The notes below the pieces were generated by a model. The model was not told the origin of the DNA, made no database searches, and worked only from the letters and a program-made list of their open reading frames with translations. A DNA stretch of 40,568 nt from Nemertoderma westbladi (Eukaryota; Xenacoelomorpha; Nemertodermatida; Nemertodermatidae). The DNA is taken from the NCBI GenBank assembly GCA_032718475.1, contig JAUCBJ010003924.1, positions 1 to 40,568 on the forward strand. Direction: 5' to 3'. Positions 21,223 to 30,865 of the stretch are shown here, in pieces. Made by a program: the position numbers and the translations under genes. The number at the start of each line of letters is the position of its first letter. Within the stretch, counting starts at the first letter, position 1.

Positions 21223-21593
21223 CTAAAATAAACAAAATATTATCGGGACTTTAATATCCGAATATCAGAATTTAACGACGTTTGTGTTTGAAAATCATTA
21301 ATTGGAATGGAATTGGAAATTTTTATTTGATATTAAATCAGTTAAAACGGGCACTAAGGATAGCATTAAAATATAATATATAAAGTGTAAGGAAAAGGTA
21401 ACGGCAACAAACAAATGTACAGTGCATGGTGTTCAACATGTCCTAGAAAATGTGATTTATCGGGGAACAGTATAAAATATAGAAAACATAGATAAATAAA
21501 ATGACCTTCAATAGATTGGAAACACTATTTACAATATTTACAACATAATTATGGTAAAATTTAGGACTAACAAACATAGTGGATACGAGTTAA
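21223..21593. other. Non-coding stretch upstream of the first visible POC1 exon
   Basis: Presumably POC1 intron. AT-rich, with no recognisable exon or repeat. Confidence 0.45.
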
Positions 21594-22325
21594 GGGAGGG
21601 GGGGGGGGGGGGGGGTACACCATTTTCGGACAACTCCTCGATTTATCACTCTCAGCGTTTCAAAATTGTTTGGTTTCTGCTTAAATTTGGAATATAGGTG
21701 CATAAGTATGCTATTCTACATGACAGGACAGAAAATGTTTTTTTTCGCTATTTAATATTAGTTAATACTAGTTAACAATAAAAAAAAACTTGGTTGCGCT
21801 TAAAACCCTAAGGCTTTTACAGTTTTGAACCTAATCACATGAAAGTTTTTTTATATGATAGATCAAAGATGGGCAACATAACTATCCTGCGAAATTTTGT
21901 GAAAATAATTCTGCATCGGTAGGTGGCGCTGCAAATTTAGGCTATATTTTTAGGTTTGTTTTAAATAGTATTAAATTTTATTAACAAAAAATTTCGAAAA
22001 GTTGTCTGATACTTTTATGCAGGGTGGCTATCTAGACACCCACTACTTACTCAAAAATTGTAGAAGTAGTAGGGTTTTGAAGTTGACAATTTCATAAAAA
22101 AAATATTTTGAGATAATCGACCTTTCATTATACATACCGGTAGTAATAGTAATTTCAATAGGATTCCCTAAATGGAAATTGTTATAACTTGAAAACTAAA
22201 AGAGCTATTAAATAGCGGTTTTCAGATTTGGAAACACCATTCAATGGTGCGTTATAATAGATCATAGGAAAAATTTCGACATATTTTGGACCAAAATGGT
22301 GCCCGCCCCCCCCCCCCCCCCCCCC
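21594..22325 (-). mobile_element. TTAA-flanked MITE with poly-G/poly-C termini, copy 1 (732 bp)
   Basis: Starts GGGA plus 18 G then TACACCATTTT, and ends CCAAAATGGTGCCCG plus 20 C. It is flanked by TTAA (21590-21593) and TTAC (22326-22329). An inverted second copy lies at 33172-35038, where the TTAA duplication is perfect. TTAA duplications point to the piggyBac superfamily; the G-tract ends are atypical. No transposase frame. Strand is given relative to copy 2. Confidence 0.82.
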
Positions 22326-23755
22326 TTACTGCCTTAAAAGGTATAAATGCAACACCACAAAATTATTGTAATTTTACTAAAAAATATTGTAATTATGATA
22401 AGACATTTAAATTTGTTTGTAAATTTCTTTATATTCCGATGTGTCTCCAATCGATTATAGTCATACAATATGTAAGGAAAATGAAACTTGAAAGGATTGT
22501 TGGCTAACTATAGGCCTACTATTTAGACTAACAATTTATTATTTAGAAAAAACGATTACAGCATTACACATACTTGCGACTGGTATAGAGTTAATGTCTA
22601 CAATTAAAGGTTAAATAATTAAAAGGTACAAACTCCTTAAAAGGGCATGGGTTAAAGATGGGACTGATTTCACGACCGCCATCGACCGGTCGACCGTTGA
22701 ACCCCCTACTCAGCTACTAGTCCTGGCCTACTCTGCCTCTGTGACACTCAAGACTACGTCCGCATTTTATATGGAAAACTTTATAAAACTTAATAAAAAA
22801 TTTATATAGCCTTATTACCGGTATTTAAGCCTGTAAGCAGTTAAGCCTACTAGACAGCTACAGTAGTCCCCTGCATAAACATTGCTTGAGCAAGTTGCAA
22901 GTAAGCTACTTATTGGGTTCATTTGCAATTAGGCCTACCGGTACTGATTTAATAAAAAAAGTTTGCATCCCCTTAGCCTTTCAGCCCTTCAATCGCCTGC
23001 GTGTACCGGTAACTGCGTTAATTTATGTGGAGTGACCTTGGCACTTAGGCCCTACCTGCCTACCGGTATTAAACATCATACAAAGAAAAACTAACCATAA
23101 TCAAACCGAATTTACTATAGACTGATCGATGTTCCGCTTTTTCATCTGATCTGCCGATGCCGATAGTCAGATCAGGCGATGACTATCTAATACCTTAGTT
23201 CGCGGTCGCCGATTCTAAAAATTTGATAAAGCTGTAGGCTAGGCCTACCTAACACGCTGACAGGTGTAAGCTGTTAGTGATATACTGCTGTACTGACTGA
23301 CTGATATAGGGCAGTGCAGCGTGTAGGCCTATCACAGTATCAGCCTATCTCAGAATGTAGCCTATTATAGGACAGTAGGAACAGGAAAGTCTGACAACAT
23401 TTATGCTGACCAGAAAATCGGGCTGACCAGAAAATCTAACGTACCGGTACCGTTACCAATTAACAACTATCAGAATGTAGACAGAATACAGGTGTACGTT
23501 GCTAGGTTACACATTCAGACAGCAGCAATAAAAAAGACTACAATAAAGTATTTCTTTCCCATATTAAATATTACACAGTTTTCGCACAAATATATTTTTT
23601 TCCCCCAAAAAAATTTCATGTTTTCTGTAAGCAATATACATGAAAGATACGTTTAAATACATATTTCTTTCCCAGATTACAGACTTCTCGCACCAAATTA
23701 TGTATATTCGTCCCAAAGTATTTATATATATTTTTATTCGATATTGTTAACAAAA
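22326..23755. other. Non-coding stretch rich in TAGGCCTA and ACCGGTA palindromes
   Basis: No exon is recognised, although an initiating POC1 exon on the minus strand could lie here unseen. TACCGGTA/ACCGGTA and AGGCCTA motifs recur many times, for example near 22816, 22937, 23004, 23062 and 23446. Confidence 0.45.
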
Positions 23756-23760
23756 TCGAT

Positions 23761-23940
23761 TATTGTTTTGGTTAGAAAAAGACGCCTGTGTAACCTGCTA
23801 CTATCCCTCAATAGGTAGCAACATACAGTACTGTAGTTTATTGTTTTGGTTAGAAAAATACGTCTCTGTAAGATGCTCTTTCCCTCAATTGGTAACAACA
23901 TCGTTTATTGTTTTGGTTAGAAAAAGCCGACTCTATGGAA
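23761..23940 (+). repeat. Three tandem ~70-bp units of the dispersed GTAACCTGCTCC family
   Basis: Units start TATTGTTTTGGTTAGAAAAA at 23761, 23839 and 23906 (spacings 78 and 67 bp). Each continues with an ACGCCTGTGTAACCTGCT-like core and CCCTCAATNGGTANCAACAT. The same order of motifs occurs in the arm of the foldback at 7857-8239. Confidence 0.75.
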
Positions 23941-24727
23941 ATAATTTTATTTTTAAGTTCAGATGTATTTTATTTTGGTCGACAAGTAAATGATTTGGTG
24001 CAAAAAGTTTGTGTTTTGCTAATTTTGTTGTTTCGTATGTTTTTTGGGTAAACTTAATTGGTAGCCAATAAAAAATAACAACAAAAATTTAATAAGTACA
24101 GTAGCCCCACCGGGAAGGAGTTAGGCCCGAGTGACATATGATCAACTTTCAAATAACTACTGTACGTTCCGGTTCACACATAAACATTGAACTTTCAGCT
24201 CATAAAACATGAAATTATTGTATATATTGCTTAGACCATATATAAATGGTTGAGGAATATTCAGTTGACAATTAGGAGTTTAGTAGGATTATAAGTGTTT
24301 TTTTTTTATTTTATATAAAGTAATTATTATTAATATGGAAAACAAATTCGATGACGTAATATTAGCCTATGCCTTACATAGGCGGTGGAATATGAGGTCA
24401 CCCGATCAATCAAAAAAGGTTGTAGTTAGATGTGATGGGCCCTTACCCTGGGATAGCAGCTAACAAAAGAGGAGCCTTCGGGTCGCCTCCGGCTTCGGCC
24501 GACTGTTTGCTATGCTTGCTTGCATAGAACCGCTTATGCTGTACAGTTATAGCAAGTGGAGGAAGTATACAGCAGGCTATGCAACACTACTTTAATTTTA
24601 AGGTAGGCCTAAAGTATATAACATTATAAATGTAGCGGTTGGGTGCAACCTTCGCCCGTTTGAGGGAAAGGATTGAGAAATTGGTTTTTCAAAAAAATGC
24701 ACTGCAGTAGGCCTACATATTTGACAT

Positions 24728-25080
24728 TATTGCTTGCATAGTTACAACAATTCCCATCATTGTAGCTGTAGGCCTACACATAGCAGCTACTGCAATACTA
24801 AAAATGTTAAATAATTTAATTTTCTGTAATATTTATGTATTTAAGTAGAAAGCAACTCATCTACATAAACCAATATTGACTATTGAGTTCCGTTTTGCAG
24901 TACGACTTGCAGTCACTAAAGTTGCAATAACTTTTGAACGCGTGAATATGGTTTCTACACAAATTATTTGAAAACCTTTTCTAATTCGATGCTCTTTCAA
25001 CACATGTGATAAAAGAAATTCTGCCAAAACTTCGTATTACAATAAATTTTCCCGCGGGCTAAAAGTAAAATTAATGCAAT
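24728..25080 (+). repeat. ~350-bp direct repeat, left copy
   Basis: Aligns over its whole length with 26921-27262, same orientation. Shared anchors include TATTGCTTSCATAGT, TGTTAAATAATTTA, ACATAAACCAATATTG, TATTGAGTTCCGTTTTG, CAAACCTTTTCTA / AAAACCTTTTCTA, CGATGCTCTTT and AAAGTAAAATYAATGCAAT. The pair encloses LINE copy B. Confidence 0.75.
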
Positions 25081-25198
25081 CCTATGGCTTACTTTTTTTA
25101 TTATTGATACTTTTTACTATGGCCTCCTATACTGGGGCAGGACTACAGTATAGGCCCTATTCGGGCGAAAAGTTGACAATTTAATTAAAATATAACTA

Positions 25199-25339
25199 TT
25201 TATTACATGGGAAAAAAGTAGAACTTGTTTTTAACTATTCTCGAGGCATTTTATTTACCGAGCGTCAGCGAAGTTAATAAAGGGTCGAGGGAATATTGAA
25301 AAAAAATGTTCTACGTGTTTTTTCCCATGTAATACGTAA
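25199..25339. repeat. 141-bp near-perfect hairpin
   Basis: TATTACATGGGAAAAAA (about 25200) pairs with TTTTTTCCCATGTAATA (about 25318), and the inner ATTCTCGAGGCATTTTATTTAC pairs with GTTAATAAAGGGTCGAGGGAAT with a few mismatches. The loop is about 13 bases. A short foldback MITE is likely. Confidence 0.7.
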
Positions 25340-25365
25340 TTTTAATTCATAGTAGACATGTACCG

Positions 25366-26823
25366 AACAACAAGAGTCCCGCAAGAAATGAAAACAAATA
25401 AGTTGGTGCCAGTTCCCAAGAAGGGCAACCTACCACTCTATGGTTCTTTTCGGTGAATCTCATTGATCTCGATTGCTGCAAAGCTATATAATAGGATTCT
25501 ATTAAATCGCATCAGGGATCCCATTGAGAGACTGCTCCGTGGAAATCAGAATGGGTTCCGTAAAGGTCGTGGGACCATGGAGCCCATTTTGGCACTTAGA
25601 AGGATAATTGAAGAATTATCAAAAAAGAAAGACAGGCATCTGGCTGTTATCTTTGTTGACTTCTTCAAGGCCTTTGATTCAGTCTCTCGCTCACGTATGT
25701 TCAGCATACTTTCATTATATGGGATTCCTGATGAAATTATTGCAGCAATCAGATCAGTATGCGAAGGTTCGACAACATTTGTGTCTACTGTTGACGGTGA
25801 CACAGAACCATTTGAAGTGTTATGGGGTGTCCTCCAAGGAGACACACTTGCACCATTATTGTTCATTATTGTGGTTGACTATGATCATATGTCCTTAGAT
25901 CATCATAATGATGATGGGGTGATGATAACTCCACCTACTGGCTCCAGAAGTCGAGGAAATCCTGCCAAGTACCTAACTAATCTAGACTTTGCTGATGACT
26001 TAGGAGTACTCTCAGAATCATTAGAGGGAGCCCAACGGCTCCTCAGCTCATTAGAACATGCTGCTTCTAATGTTGGTCTTTTTATTAACTCCAGAAAGAC
26101 CAAAATTTTGACAGTTAACTTTGAAAGTCCTCAGCAAGTCTCTGATCGGATGAGCATAAGCTCAAAGGATGGTATGCTTGAGCATGTGGATGACTTCTGT
26201 TACCTGGGATCATGGATCCGGAAGTCAGGTGAGGACCTTCGAATACGTAAGGGAAAGGCATGGGCAGCCTTGAATAGGCTTTCCAGGATTTGGAAGTCAC
26301 CGAGAATTAATCGGAAACTTAAAGTCCGATTATTTAGAGCAGCAGTAGTTCCAGTACTCCTCTACGGGAGTCCATGCTGGGCTCTAACTGCCGAGGACAC
26401 CAAATCTCTGGATGGCACAGCCACAAGAATGCTACGCCGGGTTCATTGTGTCAAGTACAATGCACACATCTCCAACCAGACACTACTGTATATAACATTG
26501 GAGGTGTCTCATTGGTTCCCCCAAGCTTGACACTAGAACAAAATCGCCTCCGCTTTGCAGGACATTGCTTTCACCGTGAGGACCAGCCAGTGCATAATCT
26601 TGTACTTTGGCAGCCTCATGGAGTGAATAAGCATGGTGGACAGCCCATGACTTTCTTGAGATGCATATTAAAGGACACTAGCCTTGAAGATGCGGATGAT
26701 CTAGCAAATGTCATGGGTGATAGGGAGTTGTGGCGGTGCAATTTTGTTGACAAGCCGGCACAGCATTCTTAAAAATGCAGCTGCAATGCAGCATACCGAT
26801 CCTAGTACTGTAGTAGTAGTAGT
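25366..26823 (+). pseudogene. LINE copy B: nearly complete RT domain plus C-terminal region
   Basis: The longest RT copy of the main family. It starts inside the RT N-terminus (TNKLVPVPKKGN, about 25395), has an early in-frame stop (TGA, 25454), then reads from 25463 to 26530: GNQNGFRKGRGT, motif A FVDFFKAFDSV, motif B GVLQGDTLAPLLF, and motif C DFADDLGVLS with the catalytic Asp pair. The C-terminal region continues (SWIRKSGEDLRIRKGKAWAA, VPVLLYGSPCW) until about five extra bases near 26484 shift the frame; the rest reads in another frame to CNFVDKPAQHS and a stop at 26772. The 3' end is the family's CCGATCCTAG followed by TAG triplets. The endonuclease is missing, so it is 5'-truncated and dead. 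Confidence 0.88.
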
Positions 26824-26920
26824 ATTCTTAAATTGGTACTTTTTTGTTGCTTAATTCTTTAAAAAAGTACAGCGATATACAGTAGTAGTACAAAATAAAT
26901 TGAACTGTAGTATTTTACTA

Positions 26921-27262
26921 TATTGCTTCCATAGTAACTGCGATTACAATTATTGTACTCTTCAACTCCTGATGCTGCCTTACTCAATGTTAAATAATTT
27001 AGTGTTCTCGAATATTTATTACGTAACTAGAGAGTCGCTTAACAACATAAACCAATATTGGATATTGAGTTCCGTTTTGGAGTTCGCCTTGCAGACAGTA
27101 AAGTTGCCATAACGTTTGAGTGCGTGCATGGATTTTGCTCAAATTACGTGCAAACCTTTTCTACGTCGATGCTCTTTGAACACATTTAATAAAATTTAAG
27201 AAATACCACCAAAAAAATTTCGTTTTACTTTTTTCGCCAGGAAAAAAGTAAAATCAATGCAA
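26921..27262 (+). repeat. ~350-bp direct repeat, right copy
   Basis: Partner of 24728-25080, offset about 2193 bp. Ends with a 13-bp hairpin TTTTACTTTTTT / AAAAAAGTAAAA (27229-27258) that the left copy has partly lost. Confidence 0.75.
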
Positions 27263-28292
27263 TTTTGATCCGATTTTGATCTAATTTTGAGCGAAAAAGT
27301 ATCAATTTAGGAATAAAATATTTTATATTCTATTTATTCGGTGGTTTTTCACTAATTGTATGGCTACTGTACTACTACTACTGGCTACTGTAGTTTGGAC
27401 TGATAATTGGTTTTTTGGGAACATTTATTTTTTATTATATTTATTTATTTTTAGAACTTGTTCAGAAAGTTAAAAATCATATTCATACTAGTTAATTATT
27501 ACTATTTTTGTAAATAAGTTCTACACCAAATTTTTTTATTTTAGAACATTTTTATAAAGTTAAATTTCATATGCATATACTGTAACTTGGTAGAACAAGT
27601 TTTTCTTATTCTAGAAAGTCTTTTAATATTTGTTGTATCTGTTAAAATTGTCTAGATATAGGCCATGTCAGTACTGACTGCTTTAAGTATTTTCTCCTAT
27701 TGCATAACCGCATTCCCGTTCATGGTGTATACGCCCCCATCAGGCCAACAGCATTAATGGTTTAGTCGTAACAGCCGATGATGCTGCTGTTGCTGTTACG
27801 TCATTGTTATAATTATTACGTTAAATTGTAGAATATGAAAAAAACTCATTAAAAATGTAGTCCTATACAAAGCACCTCTACATTACATACATTATAATTA
27901 CATTGAAAATAATATTTACGGGTGGACGTGGTGAGAAACACCCACAGGCTGAGGCTCTCCTGGGTTCTAAAAAAATAATATATCATAAATACAGGTATAT
28001 TATCATAACCTGTCGGATATATGGCGTTAGATTGACATGAACAACTTGCGTGAGAAACCAAGGAAATTAGTAGGTATTTTCTACTCCACTGTACTGTATC
28101 GGCCAACAAATCATCCAAAATGTATGTTATAGACAAGGCGTAGTTATAGGCCTACTGTAGTGGTTTGTAGGTCTGCAGTAGGCCTTGTTATAAACTCAAT
28201 GATAACAACATTGAGTTGACGTTTACCTGTTTACTGGTTTACCTTATGGCTTCTGACCTTTGCATTTGGCGACCCAGTACAGCAGTAGGCTC
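27263..28292. other. Non-coding stretch
   Basis: A 95-codon minus-strand frame (27849-28136) resembles no known protein and starts in low-complexity sequence. A small CGTAACAGC/GCTGTTACG hairpin and a CRE-like TTACGTCA lie at 27766-27803. Nothing else is supported. Confidence 0.45.
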
Positions 28293-28559
28293 TATCCTGT
28301 TTGGGGGCCTCCAGCCTCTTCAGAGTGGAGCAGTGGACTGTTGATTATCAAATTCAATTTGGTTTTAAATTTGGTTTTCTATTCTACAATACTGAATACT
28401 GCAATATTCCTAACTTTCGTTTATTGTTTTGGTTTTTTTTTTTTTGGTTTGTTTTGGTTCCTTTTCCTTCATTGTTTTGGTTCAACTTCCATCTGTCTAT
28501 TTGTAAACTGCTCCTTTACTAACCCGTCTGGTTTTGGAGGCCCCAAACCAAACAGGATA
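28293..28559. repeat. 267-bp MITE-like unit with inverted termini
   Basis: Left end TATCCTGTTTGG-GGGCCTCCA and right end the complement with four extra bases (28535-28559). Inside are GTTTTGGTTCC, GTTTTGGTTC and GTAAACTGCTCCTTTAC (28503), linking it to the dispersed GTAACCTGCTCC family. No clear target duplication. Confidence 0.55.
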
Positions 28560-28797
28560 TACATACCCCAGCAGTAGCCTAACAGCAGAACAGCCTAACA
28601 GATCAACTTGTACCGGTACTCATTGTAGGCCTACATACCAGCATAGGCCTTCTGTATACAGCTCAGTCTGCAATCCTCTGTAGCTCGGTAACAAACTGTC
28701 TGACTGTCAGACTGTTTTCGGTTTTAGCCATGCATCATACTGTCATAGGCCTATCAGCCTATGTCAGTATGTCATAATCACGATATGACAGTAATAC

Positions 28798-29073
28798 ATG
28801 GCAACTAATAATACGATTATTTCTGGTCCAAATGCTGGAGTCTCGAATGCCCATCTACAAGCAAAGACTGTCCGTGTTAACAAGAATTTGTTCAAATCGG
28901 AGATTGTAGGAGTAACCGGGAGGCCTAACCATAAAGGTACCGACCGTACCGGTCTTACTGTACAGGAACATCATCGGCACGTGGATCGATTGGAAAAGCT
29001 CCGCGGTTTAGTGAAGTATCTAGAAGACACTGACTGGCAATACCCTTCGGTGGATGAAATTACACTAAGTTGA
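28798..29073 (+). CDS. ANAPC16: Small protein resembling APC/C subunit 16
   Basis: A 91-codon uninterrupted frame from ATG (28798) to TGA. The C-terminal half has HHRHVDRLEKLRGLVKYLED followed by TDWQYPSVDEI. This matches the pattern R-x-EKL-x-GLV-x2-LE-x3-W of ANAPC16, a small subunit of the anaphase-promoting complex (the ubiquitin ligase that drives mitotic exit), whose vertebrate form is about 110 residues. The N-terminus is polar and low in similarity, as expected for this subunit. The helix of residues about 57-76 is the conserved part. No intron is needed. An AATAAA lies near 29339. The assignment rests on one short motif recalled from the family, so it is tentative; the alternative is an unrecognised small protein. 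Confidence 0.55.
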   Translation: MATNNTIISGPNAGVSNAHLQAKTVRVNKNLFKSEIVGVTGRPNHKGTDRTGLTVQEHHRHVDRLEKLRGLVKYLEDTDWQYPSVDEITLS

Positions 29074-29524
29074 ATCATTGTATAATACCACCCCACCATA
29101 TAGTCTGCGCTGCCTAGCTGCGGACCGGTACGCTGGTATCGGTACGTCACTGTTCTGTGGGATCTACAAACGGGAAGTCACACACAACTCGTTCAACTCC
29201 CAACTGTTCAAATGTTCGCGTTCGTAATGGCCACCCACTCGTACGTTAGGTATCTTCTACGGAACTGGTTATTTGTGCAAATTATTATTTTTATTAACGT
29301 GTAGGCTTAGTCGTAAGTACATTAAGTGTTTAATATGTAATAAATCTATCTCGCTCGCCTACCTATTTATACAGTATATAGTAGTATCATCATTATTTAT
29401 TTGTTTGACAAATTCAATAATTTTGAGTACATGGTATCCTAATTTAATCGATTATTATTATCAGGGTTTATTGTAGTAACACTACAAACGAAACAAAAAC
29501 AAACTGTGGTGTCAAATCCGAGAC
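29074..29524. other. Non-coding stretch downstream of the ANAPC16-like gene
   Basis: Should contain the 3' UTR of the small gene. ACCGGTA motifs occur at about 29124-29145. No gene is recognised. Confidence 0.45.
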
Positions 29525-29551
29525 GGGGGGGGGGGGGGGGGGGGGGGGGGG
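29525..29551 (+). repeat. Poly-G tract, 27 bases
   Basis: An uninterrupted run of 27 G, followed by TGGACTGGACGC. A 10-base C run at about 29798-29808 lies 250 bp away. Length in the true genome is uncertain because homopolymers are prone to assembly error. Confidence 0.85.
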
Positions 29552-29614
29552 TGGACTGGACGCAAAACCCGCCTTGGCGTATTAATATCCCGCATCAATG
29601 TTAAATTCTCAATT

Positions 29615-29797
29615 TAGAGAAAGGAGCAGGTTACTTGATTACTGTTCAATCACATTGATTACTCTCAATAATAAAACTGAAACATGTTCTATTGACTTAT
29701 GGTCTTCGTTATAATATCGACTAACGTCTTAGTTAGAATTGCGTGTCACTTTAACCTGCTGTTTTCCCTTAATTATTAATTTGCCGGGATGGGAAGC
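29615..29797. repeat. Dispersed repeat, copies on both strands (GTAACCTGCTCC family)
   Basis: AAAGGAGCAGGTTAC at 29620-29634 is the complement of the core, and TTAACCTGCTGTTTTCCCTT at 29751-29770 is a direct copy. The direct copy shares TTCGTTATAATA upstream and GATGGGA downstream with positions 49-115. Confidence 0.5.
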
Positions 29798-29808
29798 CCC
29801 CCCCCCCC

Positions 29809-30339
29809 ATGTCTTAGTAATCCGGTAATATTTTACATCTAAGAAAACAAAAATATGTCGTTAATATATTTATTACACGGGTATATACACTCCATGAAAT
29901 CGAAGGCAGTTTCGGCAACCCGGTTGTGTCACCCTTTTTTACATAGTCTTTCTGAATAGTGAATACCATAACTCCAGCACCCAAAAAGTCGTACTGTTGC
30001 TATGGTAAATGCATTGAACGAAATACAATATATCCCGGAATTGTATGTACGATTCTTCCCTGAAACATAAAAGTCTAAACCCATCCCTATATCGAGGCCA
30101 AGAGCTTATAATTGCATGAACTCATATGCGGATATATGTGCATTCGCTTGGCTTAGAACCTTTATTTATTTAAGATACTCAGTTTAATTTTAAAGAATAA
30201 AATATAAACAGGGGGAACACCACCCAGGTACAAATACCTAATAAGAAGTTTTAATTAGATATATAAAATTACACTTACAGGTGGATAAAATACACATTTA
30301 AGTAGAAGGGCAAAGACAACAAATAAAGGGATAACCGCT
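29809..30339. other. Non-coding AT-rich stretch
   Basis: No gene or clear repeat is recognised before the target duplication of the next LINE copy. Confidence 0.45.
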
Positions 30340-30350
30340 AAAATACAAAC

Positions 30351-30636
30351 TACTACTACTAGGATCGGCATGCTGCATTGCAGCTGCATTTTTAAGAATG
30401 CTGTGCCGGCTTGTCGACCAAATTGCGCCGCCACAACTCCCTATCACCCATGACATTTGCTAGATCATCCGCATCTTCAAGGCCAGTGTCCTTTAAGATG
30501 CTGTCCACCATGCTTATTCACTCCATGAGGCTCCCAAAGTACAAGATTATGCACTGGCTGGTCCTCACGGCGGAAGCAATGTCCTGCAAGGCGGAGGCGA
30601 TTTTGTTCTAGTGTCAAGCTTGGGGGAACCAATGCC
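30351..30636 (-). pseudogene. LINE 3' fragment, 5'-truncated insertion with 11-bp target duplication
   Basis: Minus-strand copy of the last 286 bp of the main LINE family: VPPSLTLEQNRLRLAGHCF, then the WEPHGVNKHGG segment, a deletion of about 20 bp, and the 3' end with the complement of CCGATCCTAG plus TAG triplets. AAAATACAAAC stands immediately on both sides (30340-30350 and 30637-30647). This is the cleanest evidence in the window for target-primed insertion of this family. Confidence 0.9.
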
Positions 30637-30865
30637 AAAATACAAACAACAACAATAAAACTACAAAAATGACGAACGAAATAAAACCAAGTAAACATAT
30701 TATATCATCAAGTATAAATAAAAACATAATTTGTTTCGAAAGCCCTTGATCCTTTTTATAAAAATGACAAAAATAGTAAAATCTATTTGTTAGATTAATG
30801 AAATGACAAATGAGACAAATGAAAAATAACGTAAACAATAACGATTAACGATTCACAAATAAATA
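30637..30865. other. Short non-coding stretch
   Basis: AT-rich sequence between LINE copies. No support for a gene. Confidence 0.5.

Noticed and set aside
22286-22507. 73-codon frame starting in the MITE end
   Set aside because: The poly-Pro is the C tract of the MITE and the rest is unrelated AT-rich sequence.
24460-24510. GC-rich inverted motif (GGAGCC, CGGGTCGCCTCCGG)
   Set aside because: Pairing is short and imperfect; no clear structure or repeat.
27766-27803. CGTAACAGC/GCTGTTACG hairpin with a CRE-like TTACGTCA
   Set aside because: Too short to distinguish from chance and far from any gene start.
27849-28136. 95-codon minus-strand frame
   Set aside because: No recognisable motif, unusual composition and no supporting context.
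29525-29808. A third poly-G/poly-C TTAA MITE
   Set aside because: G and C runs face each other, but the TACACCATTTT inner terminus and TTAA flanks are missing.
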